Assembly (NCBI RefSeq): GCF_002127325.2
Contig: NC_035433.2
Coordinates: 81,224,079 to 81,288,078 of the forward strand
DNA: 64,000 nt
From: Helianthus annuus
Lineage: Eukaryota; Streptophyta; Magnoliopsida; Asterales; Asteraceae
Direction of reading: 5' to 3'
Positions 25,693-36,055 of this stretch are shown here, one piece after another. Made by a program: the position numbers and the translations under genes. How positions within the stretch are numbered: position 1 is the stretch's first letter; every line of letters starts with the position of its first letter. A model generated the notes under the pieces. That model was given only the letters and a program-made list of their open reading frames with translations. It was not told the origin of the DNA and made no database searches.

Positions 25693-25851
25693 ATGGCCTC
25701 TTGGACACACGAGGAAGCCTACTACGACAGCGTCCCGGGCGGTGAGATAAGTCACGAAGACCGGGTGGCGGTGGCCAACATCGAGTTCCGGGGCAAGGAG
25801 CGGAAGCCGTTCGACAAGTTCGGCCTTTTCGAAATCTACCTAACGCTCTAG
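25693..25851 (+). CDS. Small unknown ORF (52 aa) in TIR element N1
   Basis: ATG to TAG encodes 52 residues beginning MASWTHEEAYYDSVPGGE, rich in charged residues, with no signal peptide or membrane segment. I do not recognise it. Reasons to think it is or was translated: third codon positions are strongly G/C in an AT-rich neighbourhood, a TATA box lies 80 bp upstream, and an aataaaa polyadenylation-like sequence lies at about 25910, after a T-rich stretch. The start MASWT-EE loosely recalls the Myb-like second protein of PIF/Harbinger elements, which would fit the 3-bp target duplication of N1, but the rest does not follow it. It may be a truncated first exon or a captured host fragment. Confidence 0.4.
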   Translation: MASWTHEEAYYDSVPGGEISHEDRVAVANIEFRGKERKPFDKFGLFEIYLTL

Positions 25852-26045
25852 GTTTTTTTTTTTTTATTTTGTAATCCTTTTTTTGTAGAATTTTGTAATT
25901 TTTAGGAATTTAATAAAATTTTAGGCATTTTTTTAAATGTTGTGTGTATTTTTTAATTTTTGGTTTTTTTATTTTAATAAACCTTCCAAGTCACGCGGGC
26001 TAGCCACGCCCTGCCATACCCAACGGACACGTCACTCACCAGCGC

Positions 26046-26063
26046 GGGGGGGGGGGGGGGGGG
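26046..26063 (+). repeat. Poly-G tract (18 G)
   Basis: An uninterrupted run of 18 G in the right arm of N1, likely prone to length variation and able to form G-quadruplex structure. Confidence 0.9.
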
Positions 26064-26108
26064 CTCGAACTCCACGTGTCAACCAAAGCCCCAAACCCCC
26101 GCCCCATA

Positions 26109-27290
26109 GGGATGGCAATGGGTCGGGTTCGTGTCGGGTATTGGTAATCCCATATCAATACCCGATTGTAAAATCGTGTCCCATACCCGACCCAATACCT
26201 GTCGGGTATATGTCGGGTAATTACCGATCGGGTGCCGGGTATACCCGCGGGTATCGGGTATATCCATTAGTTTGTTAAAAGATATACATTGGGATTTCCA
26301 AATACATTTTTTACTATTATAATTAATATATAATTTTATTTATGCAACAACTTTTATAAATTAAAATATACATTACATACATATAAGTTTTAGCATAAAT
26401 TAATAATAACTTTATAATATTTATACACTTATATGTATAGGGGAAGGTTTATTTGAGAAGAAATTTAATGTGAGAAGAAAAAGAAGAAGGGGCATAATGG
26501 TAAAACATTAAATAGTTTATAACTCCTCCCATTAATTATGTTATCTCTCATTAATAGAGCAAAAATATTTTATCATACACATTTTCAAAATTTATCCTAC
26601 ATATATCTTACACTTACCGAAATTTACCCTACGCATATCTAAATTTATCATACACATTTAAGAATTTATCCTACACATACTAAAATTTATCCTACACATG
26701 TCGAAAATTGTCCTTCACCCTAAATTACTTTATCTACAAAGACTATATTTAAAAGTGAGTTACAAATTTAATTAGTTAGCTAATTAATTACAATTAGAAA
26801 TTTACCTATATGCCCTTATTAATAACATTAAATACACATGTTAAATGAAGCAAATGGAGCATTTCTATTTGTTTAAAACTTATTCTTTTTATTCTTACAA
26901 AATTTTTCTTCTCATTTGAACCCTCCACTATATGTATATACTTCACAACATACAAAATATAAATACTATCATCAAATACATATGCTAAAAGAAAATTTAT
27001 TTTTTCACATTATGAATATACTAAAATAAATCACTAATAGATAAGAGTTAATAGAAAATAAAAATATAAATTAAAAACTTCGGGTGTATGATCGGGTATA
27101 TAGTTCAGGTAAACGGGTATGTGTTTTCAGGTAATCGGGTATCCCCTAATCCCATACCCGACCCTTACCCGCGAAAATTTTTAAAACTAATCTTATACCC
27201 GGCCTAATACCCGTCGGGTATCGGGTATACCCGTCCCATTTATATCGGGTTTCAGGTATACCCGTCAGGCTCGGGTATTTTTGCCATCCC
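26109..27290. mobile_element. TIR element N2 nested in N1
   Basis: The termini gggatggcaa and ttgccatccc are perfect inverted repeats flanked by TA on both sides. Each end carries many copies of a cgggta / tacccg motif pointing into the element, and the middle is very AT-rich. No transposase is visible. Removing it restores a continuous right arm of N1. The class is uncertain. Confidence 0.7.
26439..26929. mobile_element. MITE N3 nested in N2 (copy A)
   Basis: The left end aggggaaggttt...gagaag and the right end cttctcatttgaaccctccact are imperfect inverted repeats. They are flanked by atatgtat on both sides (26431-26438 and 26930-26937), suggesting an 8-bp duplication as made by hAT elements. 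A second copy stands at 63049-63561 with a similar interior (gagaagaaaaagaa, aaacattaaatag, ttatcctacac). Confidence 0.7.
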
Positions 27291-27707
27291 TACCACTCCA
27301 CCATACCCCACTGTCTGATATAGGATGAGACCCTGGTTTGATCCCGCCGTCCGGCGTCCACCCTTTTTTTGTATTCAGCTTCTATTTTCAAATATTATAA
27401 ATGTCACAAATAGTCCCTGCACTATAAGTTTGTCATAATTACTAAATTTGTCCTCATTATTTGAATAAGGATTTATATCTTTAAGCAATTCAATATATAT
27501 TTGTATACATTGTGGATACATATTATTTACAAATTCGTGCACATATATGTGTTTTGGAATATAATGTACATACATATTTTTGTATAAGTAACTAAGATCT
27601 CCCGATTGCAGTGATTATTTGGATCCAAGATTATAGAGAAATAAAACTCGAAAAATTTTTAAAACGGGTCGAATTTTGGGAACTCATTTTTGACGAATGT
27701 TAAACAA

Positions 27708-28360
27708 ACGTCCTATAAAACTTATGTTTTACGACTCAAATATCAAGTGTCCTATTACGGTGTATTATAATAACACAATAATGATTAAGCATCTTATAAA
27801 GGTTAAAGTTATATGACCCTAGTGTCAAGTGTCCTATTAAGTTATGTTATAATAGAACTCTAGCGAATAAGCGTCCTATAAAACTGATGTTTTATGACTC
27901 AAATATCAGCTGTCCTATTTCAGTGTATTATAATAACACCAAAATGATTAAGCGTCCTATAAAGGTTAAAGTTATAAGACCCAAGTGTCAAGTGTCTTTT
28001 TAAGTTATATTATAATAAAACTCTAGCGAATAAGCGACCTATAAAACTAATGTTTTATGACTCAAACATCAAGTGTCCTATTATGGTGTATTATAATAAC
28101 ACCACAATGATTAAGTGTCCTATAAAATTTAAAGTTATAAGACCTAAGTGTCAAGTGTTCTATTAAGTTAAGTTCTAATATGACTTCGACTAAAAAGGGT
28201 CCTATAACACTGAACATTTATGACTTAACTACAACGTGTCCTATTAAGTTATGTTATAATAGGACTCCAGATGATCAAGTGTCCTAATACAGTACCACAT
28301 AATGGGACACTAACATTTAAATTTCTTATAAAGTACTTTATTAGGATCTACATTTTAAGT
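27708..28360 (-). repeat. Right subterminal repeat array of the CACTA element (163-bp period)
   Basis: Units headed by (g/a)cg(t/a)cctataaaact start at 27708, 27871, 28034 and, more diverged, 28197: 163 bp apart each time. They carry the same gtccta core as the left array, but the unit length and flanking sequence differ. Confidence 0.85.
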
Positions 28361-28558
28361 GTCCTATTAAATTATATGATAATAGGACCCCAAAAAATCA
28401 TCCATCCTATTAAACAGTTTTTTAGGACACCGGTTTAGTAGAGTATATTATAAAAGGACTCCAAAAGTTCATTAGTCCTATTAAATAGTTTTTTAGGACC
28501 CTCTTTTACAAGCGTCCCACAGAAAAGGTCCTAAAAAACCATTTTTGTTGTAGTGCGT

Positions 28559-28978
28559 AAACCTCTAAAATTCGAGGTAGGTAACAAAGTGCTACTTAAG
28601 GTGTCACCTTAGAAAGGGGTGATGCGATTTGGCAAGAAACGCAAATTAAGCCCAAGATACATAGGACCATTCGAGATCATCGAATGTGTCGGAACAGTGG
28701 CTTACAAGTAAAACTTGCCTGAAGAACTTAGTGGAATTCATAATGTGTTCCACATCTGCAATCTATAGAAGTGTGCCATGTCACATAAGGATGTGCATAT
28801 AGATGAGAGCTTAAAATTCGTTGAAAAACCTTTGTCGATCGAGGATCGGCAGGTTAAGAAGCTTCGAAGGAAGTACGTGCCGATTGTGAAGGTTAAATGG
28901 GATGCCCGTAGAGGTCCCGAATACACGTGGGAGGTTGAATCCACAATGAAACAGAAGTACCCTCATTTATTTCAGTAA
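28559..28978 (+). pseudogene. G2 integrase C-terminus and chromodomain-like tail
   Basis: Continues G1 residues ~1385-1525 after the CACTA insertion. Stops replace codons near 28611 (TGG to TAG), 28709 (TAA) and 28767 (TAG). The final 66 codons, including the chromodomain-like end ([20 protein letters not shown]), remain open to the natural stop. Confidence 0.85.
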
Positions 28979-29001
28979 ATCTCGAGGTCAATATTTCTTT
29001 T

Positions 29002-29014
29002 AAGGGGGTGAGGA
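29002..29014 (+). other. Polypurine tract of G2
   Basis: aagggggtgagga, identical to that of G1, directly before the LTR. Confidence 0.88.
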
Positions 29015-32000
29015 TGTAATACCACGTAAAATCACGACCATTATAATAAAGACACGTGTCATGAGCTTTAAACGCGTAAGGAATTATTTCCGAGGGACTA
29101 AAATTATCAAACAATGTAAATATGTTAATAAAAGGGATCCAAAGTGTCAACATGCCATTCTTGTGCCTCTGATTGACCTCACACGACGTTCGTATTCTTT
29201 AACGAATAATTTATCGAACTTAGAAAGTCGTTTGTGCACAAAATAAGGATCTTATGAAATATAGGGGTTAAAAGTGTCAACATGTTGAAAGTAACCTCTG
29301 AGTGACCTTTTAACAATCCCAAGAACATTGTAATAATTATATATTTTGATCTCAAGAATGTTGGATATAAAATTTGTGGAACTTCGAAGAAAACAAGACT
29401 TTTCGGGTGATCGTACAACTAACCGGGAGCTTAACGGAGTTAGTTTATGACCCAAGGTCCTTAAAAGTTAACTATGGGGGTCCAAAATGCAATAAATGGA
29501 AGTTATATAAAGTTCAAATGGACTAGGGAATGAAATTGCAAAGTCTACAAAGTTTTTACCGGAATTAGCCATCTACGCGGCCCACGTAGACTTCTATTAA
29601 GTCATACGCGGCCCGCGTCTGACTGCCAGATGCAGAAAAAATAGATAGCTGCATGTACAGCCAGTTGCACCGCCTTAGAAAGCTTGTTTTCGGTTTCAGG
29701 GACTGAGCCAACAGTATTACATGCATAGGGGACACCTGGAATCATCAGAAATCATTTGTAGGCTTGTGTGGAATGATCTTGTGAAGTATATTTGGCTATA
29801 TAAGCACTCTTGTTTGCTAGTTCATTTGTTCATTCATAAAAATCTTTCAAACTCATTCTCTGGGGTCCCTTGGAGCTCTAAGAAGTTTTCATCAGTTCCA
29901 AATTCGTGCTAAGAGTCCTTGTAAGCATTCTTAGCTCCTTAAGTTCAAGTTTTATTAGTTTAACGACCATAAGTCAAAGCCATCGTAATTAAACTTTGAC
30001 ATAGTGATTAATCACTAATGGTCCAGCCATTATTCAAATTGAAAGTGGTTATGAGTTGGTAATTATGTGGGTAATAAGACTTTAAAAGGGCACCCCGTGA
30101 TTATCACTCTAACTTGGTCAATTGTCGGGTCAAACTTAATATTAAAAAGTCAACAGAAAGCTATTTTTGCAAATAAACTCATAATTGATAATGTAGAGGT
30201 TATAAAACATGTTTTAACACTAAAATAACTTGGTAAATAATGTAAGAACATGTCTAAGCATGTTCAACCCGACAATTCTGAGATTAGGCTCGGTTCGGAA
30301 CCGAAAGTCGAAAAAGAAGACTTTTGCTTTGACTTTCAGTTCTGACCCGATTTAGCTTGTTTTAGATATGCCTTAAGGTTCCTTTAGGACCATATTGTAA
30401 GTTAGTAAAACTCTCTGAGGTTATACTACATGGTTCCTTATTTATCCGATTCATTTTCATGTTTCCGTTAATTGCTTAAATGTTGACAATTATGCCCTTT
30501 TGATATTAAAACGAGATTTTTGATAATTGAGAGGACAAAAACCTTTATTACTGATTTATAAACATGTCCTAAAAATTTGACATTAGTTTGAGGTTAAAAT
30601 TAGGAGTTATGCTCAATATCGTAAATTGAAGCCTTTTTATTAATTAAACGGCATTTTTGGCATAAAACCTGTTTAAACCCGAATTTTGACACCAAACCTT
30701 TTACCCACTGATGTAATATAATATTTTGGGATTTTTGAAGATTTTTATTAATTTTTAAACTGATCATAACATGGGGTTCTTGCTTTGATTCGGAAATTGA
30801 CGGTTATACCCTTTTTGCTAATAAAATGAGTTTTACATAACATTTTGATACCAAACCTTTTGCTACTGATTTTATATATTAAATAAAATATGTTAAGCCT
30901 TCTGGACTGATAAAAATCTCAGCTTTCCTTATATAACCTGAAAATCGCCTAAAACCGACTTTTTACGCAATTTAAACGCATAGTATGGGTTAAAACTATT
31001 TTTAACACATAAGATTTATTACCTACTGATATTATAAGTAAATTTTTATACTTTAATAGTAAGCAAAAGTTTTGAACTCAGATTTCCAAATTTGACCTTT
31101 AAAGCTTATGTGAAATGACCAAAATGCCCCTACGGTGCATAGTTTGGTTATAAATGATAAATTTCACATATATGCAATACCTTACTGATATGACTTGCAA
31201 AAATAAATATTTTTACTGATCATTTTAGACCAGAACCTCATATTGATATTTAACCTCTTTTATAATCTTTAAAATGACCAAAATACCCCTACGAGGCTTA
31301 AATTGATTTTAAATCCGTTTTGGGCATAATGGAAGGTATCCTACTGATATCACAACATATTTAAGGCATATTAACTTGTGAAACCTATACATGACTCTTT
31401 TGGTTAACCGTTATGTGTTTTTCGCGTTCGGTACGGTTTATGTGACTAGTTTGCATAAATTGACCGAAACGGGTCAAACCGTATCATTTTTGCTTCAAAA
31501 TCTAGAATTTGTTTAGTTTACCCATATTATACAAATCTTCATACTTGTCGGGTCTAAATCACATTCTAATCCGATCTTCGCTTAATCTTGCGTTTTGAAC
31601 CGTAAATCTTTCTTTAAAACTAACCGGTCTAAATTTAAACTTAAGTAAGACCCGTTAGGAACCTAATAGGTTATTAAAACCTCCGTTCCAGATTTAGGAG
31701 CCCAGTAAAAGATATTTGCACTTGCTGATTTTATACGGCTGAGATAAATTTGTATATTTTGCTCAGGTAAATACTTTTAACTTATTTTCCCTTATACGGG
31801 CTTGGGGTACGGTATATAAAATACCGCTTGGTCGGGTATTGAATTTTTAATCATATTGAGGTTAAATCATTGAGATAACCCGTTTAATCTGTTTTGTTTG
31901 TTTTAAGCCTTTGGGGGGTTAATGACCATGTCTTGGATATCCTCGGCTCATTCATTGAAATGGCCACGACTTAAGCAACGGGTGTAGGCATACACCTGCC

Positions 32001-32562
32001 GATGCGTATGTAAAATAATATGCCCGCTTGTTCAAGAATAACTCGCCGTGGGTTATATTATGTGGCGTGTCTATTAATCTTTAACCCGGGCTACTAAGCG
32101 TATAACAAAAATATAATTCTTTTACAAGATTATTTTTTTTAAATAATTATCCCAAGTTATAAAAGATTTTTGGTGCCTTGTGCATTTAAATCAATTTTCT
32201 TAAATATTTTCAAAAGAGTCGGTTAATTGTATTACCAGTGTAAACTGACGTATTTTCTAAAAGGTTATGAGCAGGTACTATGCGAAATAGGCTGGCTACT
32301 CCTGAGTGAATATATAAAGATTCTTGCAAGCTTTATCACTTTAAAATCTGTTGAACAATATTTCCTTTATTTTGATCTGCCTGTGGATCCTTTTACATTC
32401 TGTTTGTAATACTTATGTTACTTTCATTCGGTTTGTAATATTATTACTTTTAGACTTCCGTTGTGCATTAAACTGTGATAAATTGACTATGATGATATCA
32501 ACTACGTCACGATACTCCCCACCGGGCCCACTGGTAATACGTGGAAATATCGGGGTGTGACA
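29015..32562 (+). repeat. 3' LTR of G2
   Basis: 3548 bp, from tgtaataccacg to cggggtgtgaca, collinear with the G1 LTR but strongly diverged. The TATA box TATATAA is at 29797-29803. The ~159-bp degenerate array is very regular here (signature at 30548, 30705, 30863, 31023, 31182 and 31341). The next five bases, cttat, are the expected target duplication; the partner copy lies left of the window together with the 5' LTR. Confidence 0.92.
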
Positions 32563-32939
32563 CTTATTTTTAAGACTGCTTCAGTCTTTTCTATCCAACG
32601 TAAAACTGCAACGGCCCCTTCATTGCCCGAGAATTCCATTGGTTTACAAGACCAGAATTCTTTGTAAAAACAACCATAAGACATGGTTCTTCTTTTTTTG
32701 GGAATGGGCACTTGAAGTATGGGTCCATTGTTTACGCTGTGTTCAGGTTCAGTGGGTCGTTTACTATCACGTTTACATTTATTATCTGCTTCCTTAACCG
32801 TTTTGATAATATATGGCATTGCATCTATTATCCCTTGTGCCACTATGTGTTGGATAGCACTGTTGTCCACCTGGTTTCCATTATTATTGTTGTTCGGGTT
32901 ATTGTTAGTCTGGTTTTCCTGGTTCACTTCGATGTCCAT
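32563..32939 (-). pseudogene. G3 gag, N-terminal fragment cut by G2
   Basis: About 126 codons are open up to the G2 junction. After an Asn-rich stretch the fragment contains the block YKEFWSCKPMEFSGNEGA, followed by a lone tryptophan in a helix-like stretch. That is the characteristic start of the capsid region of plant gypsy Gag, comparable to [12 protein letters not shown] in G1. I prefer the start MDIEVN at 32939 over the ATG 15 bases upstream because the former resembles a segment of the leader ORF. The fragment is intact up to the insertion. Confidence 0.78.
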
Positions 32940-33213
32940 CTGAATTTTAAACATTTGCCAATTATTAATATCACAAGATAGTATTTAAGGCAAATAATCA
33001 CACAGCACACATATTGATCAAAAGCGTCGAACATTGCGACTTACTCTTTCTTATATATTATGCATCTAATACAAACTGGAATTTAATATTACAATATTAA
33101 TATGCATCATTAACCACGAAGTGGTCTATACTACAACATATATAGTATTATTATATTTTTTTCATACACATATATTATATTTATTTATTATTATATTATT
33201 ATTACTATCACCA

Positions 33214-34053
33214 TTACTGATATGGGTTCATCCAGAACTCCATATTACGCTCGTCGTACTTCCAGACGAGTCGTTCTCCGATCTGCCTTATCCTGTAACT
33301 ATTTTCTAAAATCTCTTCACCAAAGGTTCGGAATTCTTGCGCATTCTCTGCACTCATTGGGGGTGAAGGTGCTGGTACTGGATCTAGGTACTGTGGCATG
33401 GGTTCTTCATGGGGATATGGATTCTCTAGGATTTCCCTAATGTATTCATCATTATCATAATATGGATCTAGAGGATCCAGACCTGGGTAAGCAGCTAGAT
33501 TCGGCATGGGTTCTTCTGATATTGGGTAGCGTTGCTGATAATCCCTATGATCATCAAACCACGGGTCGTAGTCTGGGTCTAAGGGATTGGGTGCTGATAC
33601 TCTAGGTATCTCAGTTGGGTCAAAGGCTGGTGCTGGGATTTGGTTTTCTAGGTTGACTTCAATCTCCATTGGTTGTGTGGGAAACAAGGGTAATGGTTGG
33701 GGTGCTATGAGTTGCTCCAGGTTTGGGTCGGCAGCTGTGGTTGCTAAGATATGAAAATTTGCTAAACTCCTATTAAGCATATCTTGGGTGTGAGCATCTG
33801 TTTCTCTCTTAGCGGTTGCTAGAACTCGCTGCTGTTGTAACCTTTTCATTATCTTCCTACGCTCATGCGCTCCTCTACTAAACCATCCTCTCTTTTTAGG
33901 AGGGAATGGCTCTTCAGACTGAGCCTTAAACACGAATATCCCATCTTCATTGTCAGCTGAATACCCTGAGAGGGTAGGCTGTGAAGAGGTGCCTTCGCTC
34001 CTAGGTGAGCTGGATAACTGACGATAGGCGTCGGAGGGTCCTTGATCGCTCAT
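33214..34053 (-). CDS. Leader ORF of G3 (about 279 aa, unknown function)
   Basis: A long open frame lies between the primer site and gag, separate from gag. The frame opens at 34083, but the ATG at 34053 (MSDQGPSDAYRQL) is a more natural start. The protein is acidic and rich in Pro, Glu, Asp and Tyr. Visible pieces: a Ser-rich N-terminus, a basic patch KKRGWFSRGAHERRK followed by a helix-like stretch, then repeated acidic/Pro segments (YDPWFDDHRDYQQR, DPLDPYYDNDEY). No zinc knuckle, protease or transmembrane segment is seen. Some plant gypsy elements carry extra ORFs; this one has no function I can name. The basic patch might bind RNA or serve as a nuclear signal (inference). The frame has no stop, unlike most neighbours. 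Confidence 0.65.
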   Translation of the reverse strand: MSDQGPSDAYRQLSSSPRSEGTSSQPTLSGYSADNEDGIFVFKAQSEEPFPPKKRGWFSRGAHERRKIMKRLQQQRVLATAKRETDAHTQDMLNRSLANFHILATTAADPNLEQLIAPQPLPLFPTQPMEIEVNLENQIPAPAFDPTEIPRVSAPNPLDPDYDPWFDDHRDYQQRYPISEEPMPNLAAYPGLDPLDPYYDNDEYIREILENPYPHEEPMPQYLDPVPAPSPPMSAENAQEFRTFGEEILENSYRIRQIGERLVWKYDERNMEFWMNPYQ

Positions 34054-34190
34054 ACTGTAAACTAACAAATAGTCAAATAACACACAACAATAAAATACAG
34101 ATATGCACGTATTTCCTTAATTAATTTCCTAACAATTTGAATAATATCTTGGTGTCAGCAGAACACTTCTGTGGCTGAATCGGTGGCTTA

Positions 34191-34202
34191 GCTCTGATAC
34201 CA
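34191..34202 (-). other. Primer binding site of G3
   Basis: gctctgatacca is the complement of TGGTATCAGAGC, five bases after the LTR end on the minus strand. It fixes the orientation of G3. Confidence 0.9.
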
Positions 34203-34207
34203 CCTTC

Positions 34208-35444
34208 TGTCGCAACCCCCGTCTCCTAATTACCACGGAACGGGTGGCCGCAGCCATTTTCAGTGGTATTGGTGTTTATCATTTTGGCAACGGAAATTAC
34301 ATTAGGACCGTAGTTAGGAAATATTTTATCAGAGTAAAATACCACGCTTTTAATATATTAAACACATGGGAAAATCCCAAGTTTCAAGTACACACATTTT
34401 TATAGGGTTAAACCCTATTTTATTTAAATAAACATCTCTTTATTTTAGGTAACTTTATAGCCACTTTTTCAAGCCTTCAGTGCTGTCCAGCTGGCTTCTA
34501 TCTGGCTTTCACATTTTGTTACCTGAAACACGTTTAAAAACATTTTGTCAGTGGAAAATACTGGTGAGTGAATCCCAGTTTAATCAAGATAGGTTTTATC
34601 AGTCTACAGCATTGAGGGCAGTCGCGCAATTACATTTGTTTCCATCTACTTTAATTACCACCCACGGTACTGTAAACCGGACTTGTGGTCATGTTACTAC
34701 TCACAGTGTAGTAACAAATTTTGTATACAAAACCCCAACATACCGACGATAATTGTAGCATACAAATACTTAATCACTGTTTAATATAATGTTAATCATA
34801 TGAGGTTTTATAAAAACAGTTTGCAAAAAGGAGATTACTCACATTGCTGTCTTAGGGTTTTCCTTAAGGATTTCCTGGTGATTATCTATTAATTACACAA
34901 ATGTACACGTGTTAGTATAATAACCCAATATTTACATTAGTAATACCTTCCCCGAGACGGCATTCCAACGACTACGTCGGGCAGAACCACGACAGCCGTT
35001 ACGGAACCCTGGATCAATCGGGCAGCGTATCTAATACATAACCGGGGTTATGATACTTACAACGAGGCAGAACTTCGTTATTTAGGGGGTATTATGCCCG
35101 AAAAGCACTTTAACTATATAGAAATTCGAGAGAAAGAAAGAAAATGAGAGAATTCGACTGAAGGCCGATGCCCTCAATTTATAGGGCCTAATTTTACGTC
35201 CCTTGCGCCCCGCGTAAGATGAAGCGGGGGCTTACGCGGCCCCTGACCTAGGGTGGGTAGGCCCTAGCTAATCCGGGTCAGCACATCAGGCTCGCCACGA
35301 TTGTGCCACGTGGCGACTTCGGGTGAGGCCTCGTAGCTGGGCTGTCGCGCCCCGCATAGGCCGAAGGGTAATCCTTCGCGGCCCGCCACAGCCATTAAAA
35401 TTTTGATTTTTGTTTTATTCTTAATTATATATGGTATTCTGGGC
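34208..35444 (-). repeat. 5' LTR of G3, main part
   Basis: On the minus strand it ends gggggttgcgaca. The TATA box (complement at 35180-35187) is followed by sequence shared with the solo LTR at 18313-19795 (gcatcggccttcagtc). It is interrupted at 35444/35445 by the Sirevirus; the remaining 91 bp lie at 46580-46670. Confidence 0.9.
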
Positions 35445-36055
35445 TGTAGGTCCCTTTTCTCGGAGGATCGAGAACAACCTAAACCTTGTTATACTAACCC
35501 ACTAGCGAGTGCGGAATCCAAGCTAGTAGGCAAACCGGGATGAAGCAAGTAGAGAAATACGCACACAAGATTTCACCGATTAACACCACTGTATTAATAC
35601 GTATGAAGATTTACGGTTACAAGCACAAGGTTTACAATCTGTTTGCAAACTCTCTAAAGTGTGTGTGTGTGTTTTCCAGCAGAGTTTCACTAACTCTCTA
35701 TGTGTGCATCTACATAACACTAACACACTGCATGGGTATTTATACCCATACATAGCAGGTCTTGGTCGAAGGATTGATAGATGGTCCGAAGGATCATCTA
35801 TCGATGACAGGGAGCTCGAACGATCAGCATGGACATCGAAGGATCATCCTTCGATGTCTAATGGTCGAACCATATCTTTCGAGCACCTCGAAGGATGATG
35901 TGTATCCTTCGAGGCTATCCTTCGATCCAGACAAACATCATGTTGTCCAAGTCAAACTAGGAGGATAGTTTACTTGGTCAACTTACAGACTGACTTAGGA
36001 CATCGTTTTTATACAGACCGAATACAGACAAAGTACAGACACAAGTGCACCAACA
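35445..36055 (-). repeat. 3' LTR of the Sirevirus-like element
   Basis: 611 bp, identical by eye to 45964-46574. A TATA box (tataaata on the minus strand) is at 35737-35744. It contains palindromic units built from tcgaaggat / atccttcga, for example near 35832-35853 and 35887-35925. Confidence 0.95.

Larger units (their letters stand above)
25346..27315. mobile_element. TIR element N1 nested in the CACTA element
   Basis: The left end gactgtggggtatgg and the inverted right end ccataccccactgtc form a TIR (14 of 15 match). They are flanked by tga on both sides (25343-25345 and 27316-27318), a 3-bp duplication as in PIF/Harbinger elements. GC-rich subterminal sequence (ggggcgggggtt and aacccccgcccc) is also inverted. 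It carries a TATA box and a 52-codon ORF, and a second element (N2) interrupts its right part. Confidence 0.7.
23289..28555 (+). mobile_element. Non-autonomous CACTA transposon in G2 integrase
   Basis: The termini are cactacaagaaaa and, inverted, ttttgttgtagtg, the defining CACTA ends. They are flanked by the 3-bp duplication cgt (23286-23288 and 28556-28558), and G2 homology resumes at once. Both subterminal regions are packed with copies of a gcgtccta / taggacc motif, the usual binding array for CACTA transposase (family knowledge). No transposase ORF is visible in the 5267 bp, so it depends on a partner element. The middle carries a 20-A tract, some GC-rich sequence at 24905-25020 and a nested TIR element. 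Confidence 0.93.
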
